NCBI GenBank assembly: GCA_023159155.1
Contig: JAJNNX010000006.1
Coordinates: 186,001-250,000 of the forward strand
Source of the DNA: Ustulina deusta
Taxonomy: Eukaryota; Ascomycota; Sordariomycetes; Xylariales; Xylariaceae
Direction of reading: 5' to 3'
Length of the DNA stretch: 64,000 bases
Shown: positions 61,663-64,000 of the stretch, piece after piece
Layout: each line of letters starts with the position of its first letter
Position numbering within the stretch: position 1 is the first letter of the stretch
Made by a program: the position numbers and the translations under genes
Notes under the pieces: generated by a model
The model's input: only the letters and a program-made list of their open reading frames with translations
Told to the model about the DNA's origin: nothing
Database searches by the model: none

Positions 61663-63126
61663 ATGGCCCTGCCTACTCGAAAGGGGATACCTGGGCTGAT
61701 TCTGAGGGGATATCGAAAGCTCACGTACCAATCCATCTCCAGATGCATCAAACGCGTCTACTACCAGCGTATCTATCTTCTCTTCGCGCGCTATCGTGAG
61801 GCATGGCGATTCAAGCCGAGGAAAGGCATGGTCGTCATCCGGAACCGGATAGCCGACATCAGCCAGAAACAGACACGGCCACCACGCGTCATCGATTTCC
61901 TGCATCCTGCCTATCCTGACGGCGCCAACGTCTTGCTCACGCTGTACGCCGTGGACGATGGCGGCATTGACTACGACTTCGCGCACACAGCCTGCAGTAT
62001 CATTGCTGGGAACGCCTTTGCCGATGGTTGGCTGGCGCGACGGACTCGGGGCCACCGGGGCGGGCCCGGCACATACGAACCCGTGCCACGAGCCCTGTTG
62101 AAACACGAGTCATACTACTTCTGCGTTGGCAAAAACACATCGACGGTCGACCGACGCGACGCATACCCCATCGTGACACGCTTCGACGACTGGGAGTTCC
62201 CACATCACATCTGGGCTCCTACCAACGCCCCAGACCCCTACACATGCGATGCGAAACCCATCTCGACATGGACGCGATACCAGACGACGGCACAAGGCAG
62301 AGAAGAACCAAGCGGCTTTTCCAATCCTAGGATGGTCATCAGGGCACTGAGCCAAACTTGCCGCGTCACAAATTACGCCGAAGCGAACGAGGTGGCGCAC
62401 TTGGTGCCCAGCGCCAATGCATCCTGGTTCGACCGGAATCGGATGACGAAATATTGTACCAACTCAATACCTACTGGAGGCCGCTCCGGTATCCACGATC
62501 ATATGAATGGCATGCTTCTACGCCGTGACTTACATTTACTTCTAGATTTGTCGCGATTTGTGTTTGTGCCCAAATGTGGCTTTGAGGGCGAACCAGTCCT
62601 CGTCACACATGTCCTCCAGCCGGGTCTAGCTGCCGAGCTGCTTCATCTATACCATAATCGTGCGCTTCAGTCCCCACTCCCTATCGCGATGCCTCTGCTC
62701 TTCGCGCGTTTTGCTCTCAACATATTTCACAGCGCTGCGCCATTCATTTCGGCTGGAGACCGGCAGGAATGCAAAGTACGCGTCTTCGACCCGGCTGCTT
62801 CCGCATATCGTGTAACGACTATGACACGCGGGCAGGTAACGGTGTACAGGACGCAGACTTCGAGCATGAGTCCTAGGAAGAGGATTCAAGTCGCTGGTGG
62901 TGAGGAGCTCAATGCACGAGATGGTGATGGCTGTAGTAGCGATAGCCGTGGCAGCGACACGGGAGAGACCTGGAGTGCTACCGAGATATCCGGGACCGAC
63001 TCTGACGACGCTAACAAATCGAAAAGTGGCCAGTCAAAAAAAGAAGCTACCGAGATATCCGAGACCAAGTCTAAAGACGCGGGCAAATCGAAAAGCGGCC
63101 GGCCAAAAAAACAAAAGAAAAAATGA
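61663..63126 (+). CDS. HNH endonuclease-domain protein (fungal HNH_2 type)
   Basis: Single exon, 487 residues. The central part follows fungal proteins with an HNH_2-type nuclease domain: a conserved N-terminal module with FLHPAYPDG (79-87) and YDFAHTACSIIAGNAFADGWL (104-124), then the nuclease core with Cys233, Asn242-Glu243-x-Ala-His246 (AHLVP), Asn282 in a MNGMLLRRDLHLLLDL block and His291. H-N-H are all present, so a metal-dependent nuclease is plausible; substrate unknown. The C-terminal 85 residues are Ser/Asp/Lys-rich, contain a 23-residue tandem duplication and end in a basic SGRPKKQKKK, like an AT-hook or nuclear signal. The first 55 residues are basic and poorly family-like; Met56 (61828) is an alternative start. 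The frame is clean, with no RIP signs. Confidence 0.85.
   Translation: MALPTRKGIPGLILRGYRKLTYQSISRCIKRVYYQRIYLLFARYREAWRFKPRKGMVVIRNRIADISQKQTRPPRVIDFLHPAYPDGANVLLTLYAVDDGGIDYDFAHTACSIIAGNAFADGWLARRTRGHRGGPGTYEPVPRALLKHESYYFCVGKNTSTVDRRDAYPIVTRFDDWEFPHHIWAPTNAPDPYTCDAKPISTWTRYQTTAQGREEPSGFSNPRMVIRALSQTCRVTNYAEANEVAHLVPSANASWFDRNRMTKYCTNSIPTGGRSGIHDHMNGMLLRRDLHLLLDLSRFVFVPKCGFEGEPVLVTHVLQPGLAAELLHLYHNRALQSPLPIAMPLLFARFALNIFHSAAPFISAGDRQECKVRVFDPAASAYRVTTMTRGQVTVYRTQTSSMSPRKRIQVAGGEELNARDGDGCSSDSRGSDTGETWSATEISGTDSDDANKSKSGQSKKEATEISETKSKDAGKSKSGRPKKQKKK
62977..63114 (+). repeat. 69-bp tandem duplication in the HNH gene
   Basis: Two copies of 69 bp (62977-63045 and 63046-63114, each starting gctaccgagatatcc) encode 23-residue units (ATEISGTDSDDANKSKSGQ... 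and ATEISETKSKDAGKSKSGR...). In frame. The second unit has changed from acidic to basic at several places. Confidence 0.9.
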
Positions 63127-64000
63127 ACAGCAGGGCGAACTTCAATCATGAATTATAGAGCAGATGATGCTAGAATTGTAATTGACCCCAGCCTTTGTAT
63201 TCAGAACATGGTTCGATAAACTGGCACGCCTCTGTTCATCGTGCGGCGATCCAATCTTTTTCAATCTGAAATCTGAAAACTTCCGGTATAGACGTGACAA
63301 AAGCCTCCAGCATGCCCAGTCTGCTCTGCTCTCCCTCTCTCCACTCGCCTAGAGGCTGGGGAACCAGGAACCGTATAACCTTTGAATAAAACTCATCAAA
63401 TTCATTAGAGCGCAAGCAGACCTGCTAAAGGTTTCAGGCAAAGCAGCTTCTCGCCCTCGCGTCTGCGGTCATGGCAGTGCGACAACGCAAGGCTTTTGCG
63501 AAGGGGAGAAAGGAGATCTATATATTTCTCAAAGAAATGAAATGTGTTCAGCCCATTAAGTAAAAAAGCTGCTTATCGATATCTCGTACCATAACAGACG
63601 GCGAACCCCACCTCCCAGAACACTTTGCTAATCTCGCACCGTCGTATTTCCCTGAAGCGCTGATGAAAAAATGGCAAGTGAGATGTTATGGGAATATTCT
63701 TCACGTGTAATCTCTTCGAAGACCTAAAATCAAGAAAACGGAACTCTGTTTCTATGAAAAGTACAAAGAGTGCAACTATATTCGAGCATATTATTAAGCT
63801 TTGACACATCGGATATACAATGGTACTGCGTCTCTCCGAATATGCCGTATTATTACCGTAATTGCCCCAGTTAATCTCTAGCCACCCGATTACTTAACCA
63901 AGCCAGTTCTATCACGAACCTCACCCCTGGGGGTCTCCTTGTTACGTGCCGCAGACTGTGATCATCAATGTTTGGCAGATTGTTTTTTGGCAAGTGCATA
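63127..64000. other. 3' flank of the HNH gene, to window end
   Basis: No gene supported. The minus-strand frame at 63573-63809 (78 codons) shows no domain. Confidence 0.5.

Overview
This looks like a chromosomal window from a filamentous ascomycete (Pezizomycotina). Three things point there: a block of about 42 kb that is extremely AT-rich and made of nested LTR retrotransposons whose copies differ mainly by C-to-T/G-to-A transitions (the signature of RIP, repeat-induced point mutation); a sharp change to balanced base composition at about 42.3-42.5 kb; and a spliced fungal gene with short (46-67 nt) introns, plus many TAGGTA/TACCTA microsatellites in the gene-bearing part. I cannot name the species.

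Bases 1-42,480 (AT-rich, gene-less). Every sizeable block could be assigned to a nest of LTR elements, mostly fixed by target-site duplications (TSDs) and by empty sites in paralogous copies. The working names are mine. Family G is Ty3/gypsy, about 5.9 kb, with LTRs of about 240 bp. G-3 (minus sense) is the oldest layer. G-0 (plus) sits inside G-3. G-1 (minus, 159-15499) and G-2 (plus, 16410-22320) are each inserted in G-0. Element A (another Ty3/gypsy, 4327-13675) is inserted in G-1, and a short element B (4902-7053) in A. A solo LTR C (23687-23988) lies in G-0. A Ty1/copia element J (25167-32662) lies in G-3. A second Ty1/copia element K (34901-42210, the family of solo LTR C) lies in a direct-repeat element L that runs up to the composition boundary. 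All pol genes are full of stops and have lost catalytic residues, so nothing here looks able to move by itself.

Bases 42,481-64,000 (balanced composition, gene-poor). Three genes are well supported. The first is a four-exon gene on the minus strand (46536-48933) for a 744-residue ketopantoate-reductase-fold protein with a very long Pro/Gly/Asn-rich tail. The second is a single-exon gene (58132-58794) for a 220-residue protein with two RRM-like halves. The third is a single-exon gene (61663-63126) for a 487-residue HNH-endonuclease-domain protein with a duplicated Lys/Ser-rich tail. A tiny spliced candidate at 43782-44001 and a coding-like stretch at 54480-54921 are weak. The three genes are not an operon and show no obvious joint pathway. 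The rest is intergenic, with TAGGTA microsatellites, a 70-base polypurine tract and a C-rich tract.

Most notable items: a low-stop antisense reading frame in the 3' part of gypsy element A, an 84-bp in-frame tandem repeat in the copia polyprotein of J, a short copia-related element B with five copies of a small palindrome, and an isochore edge that falls inside a repeat whose two copies are mutated to very different degrees.
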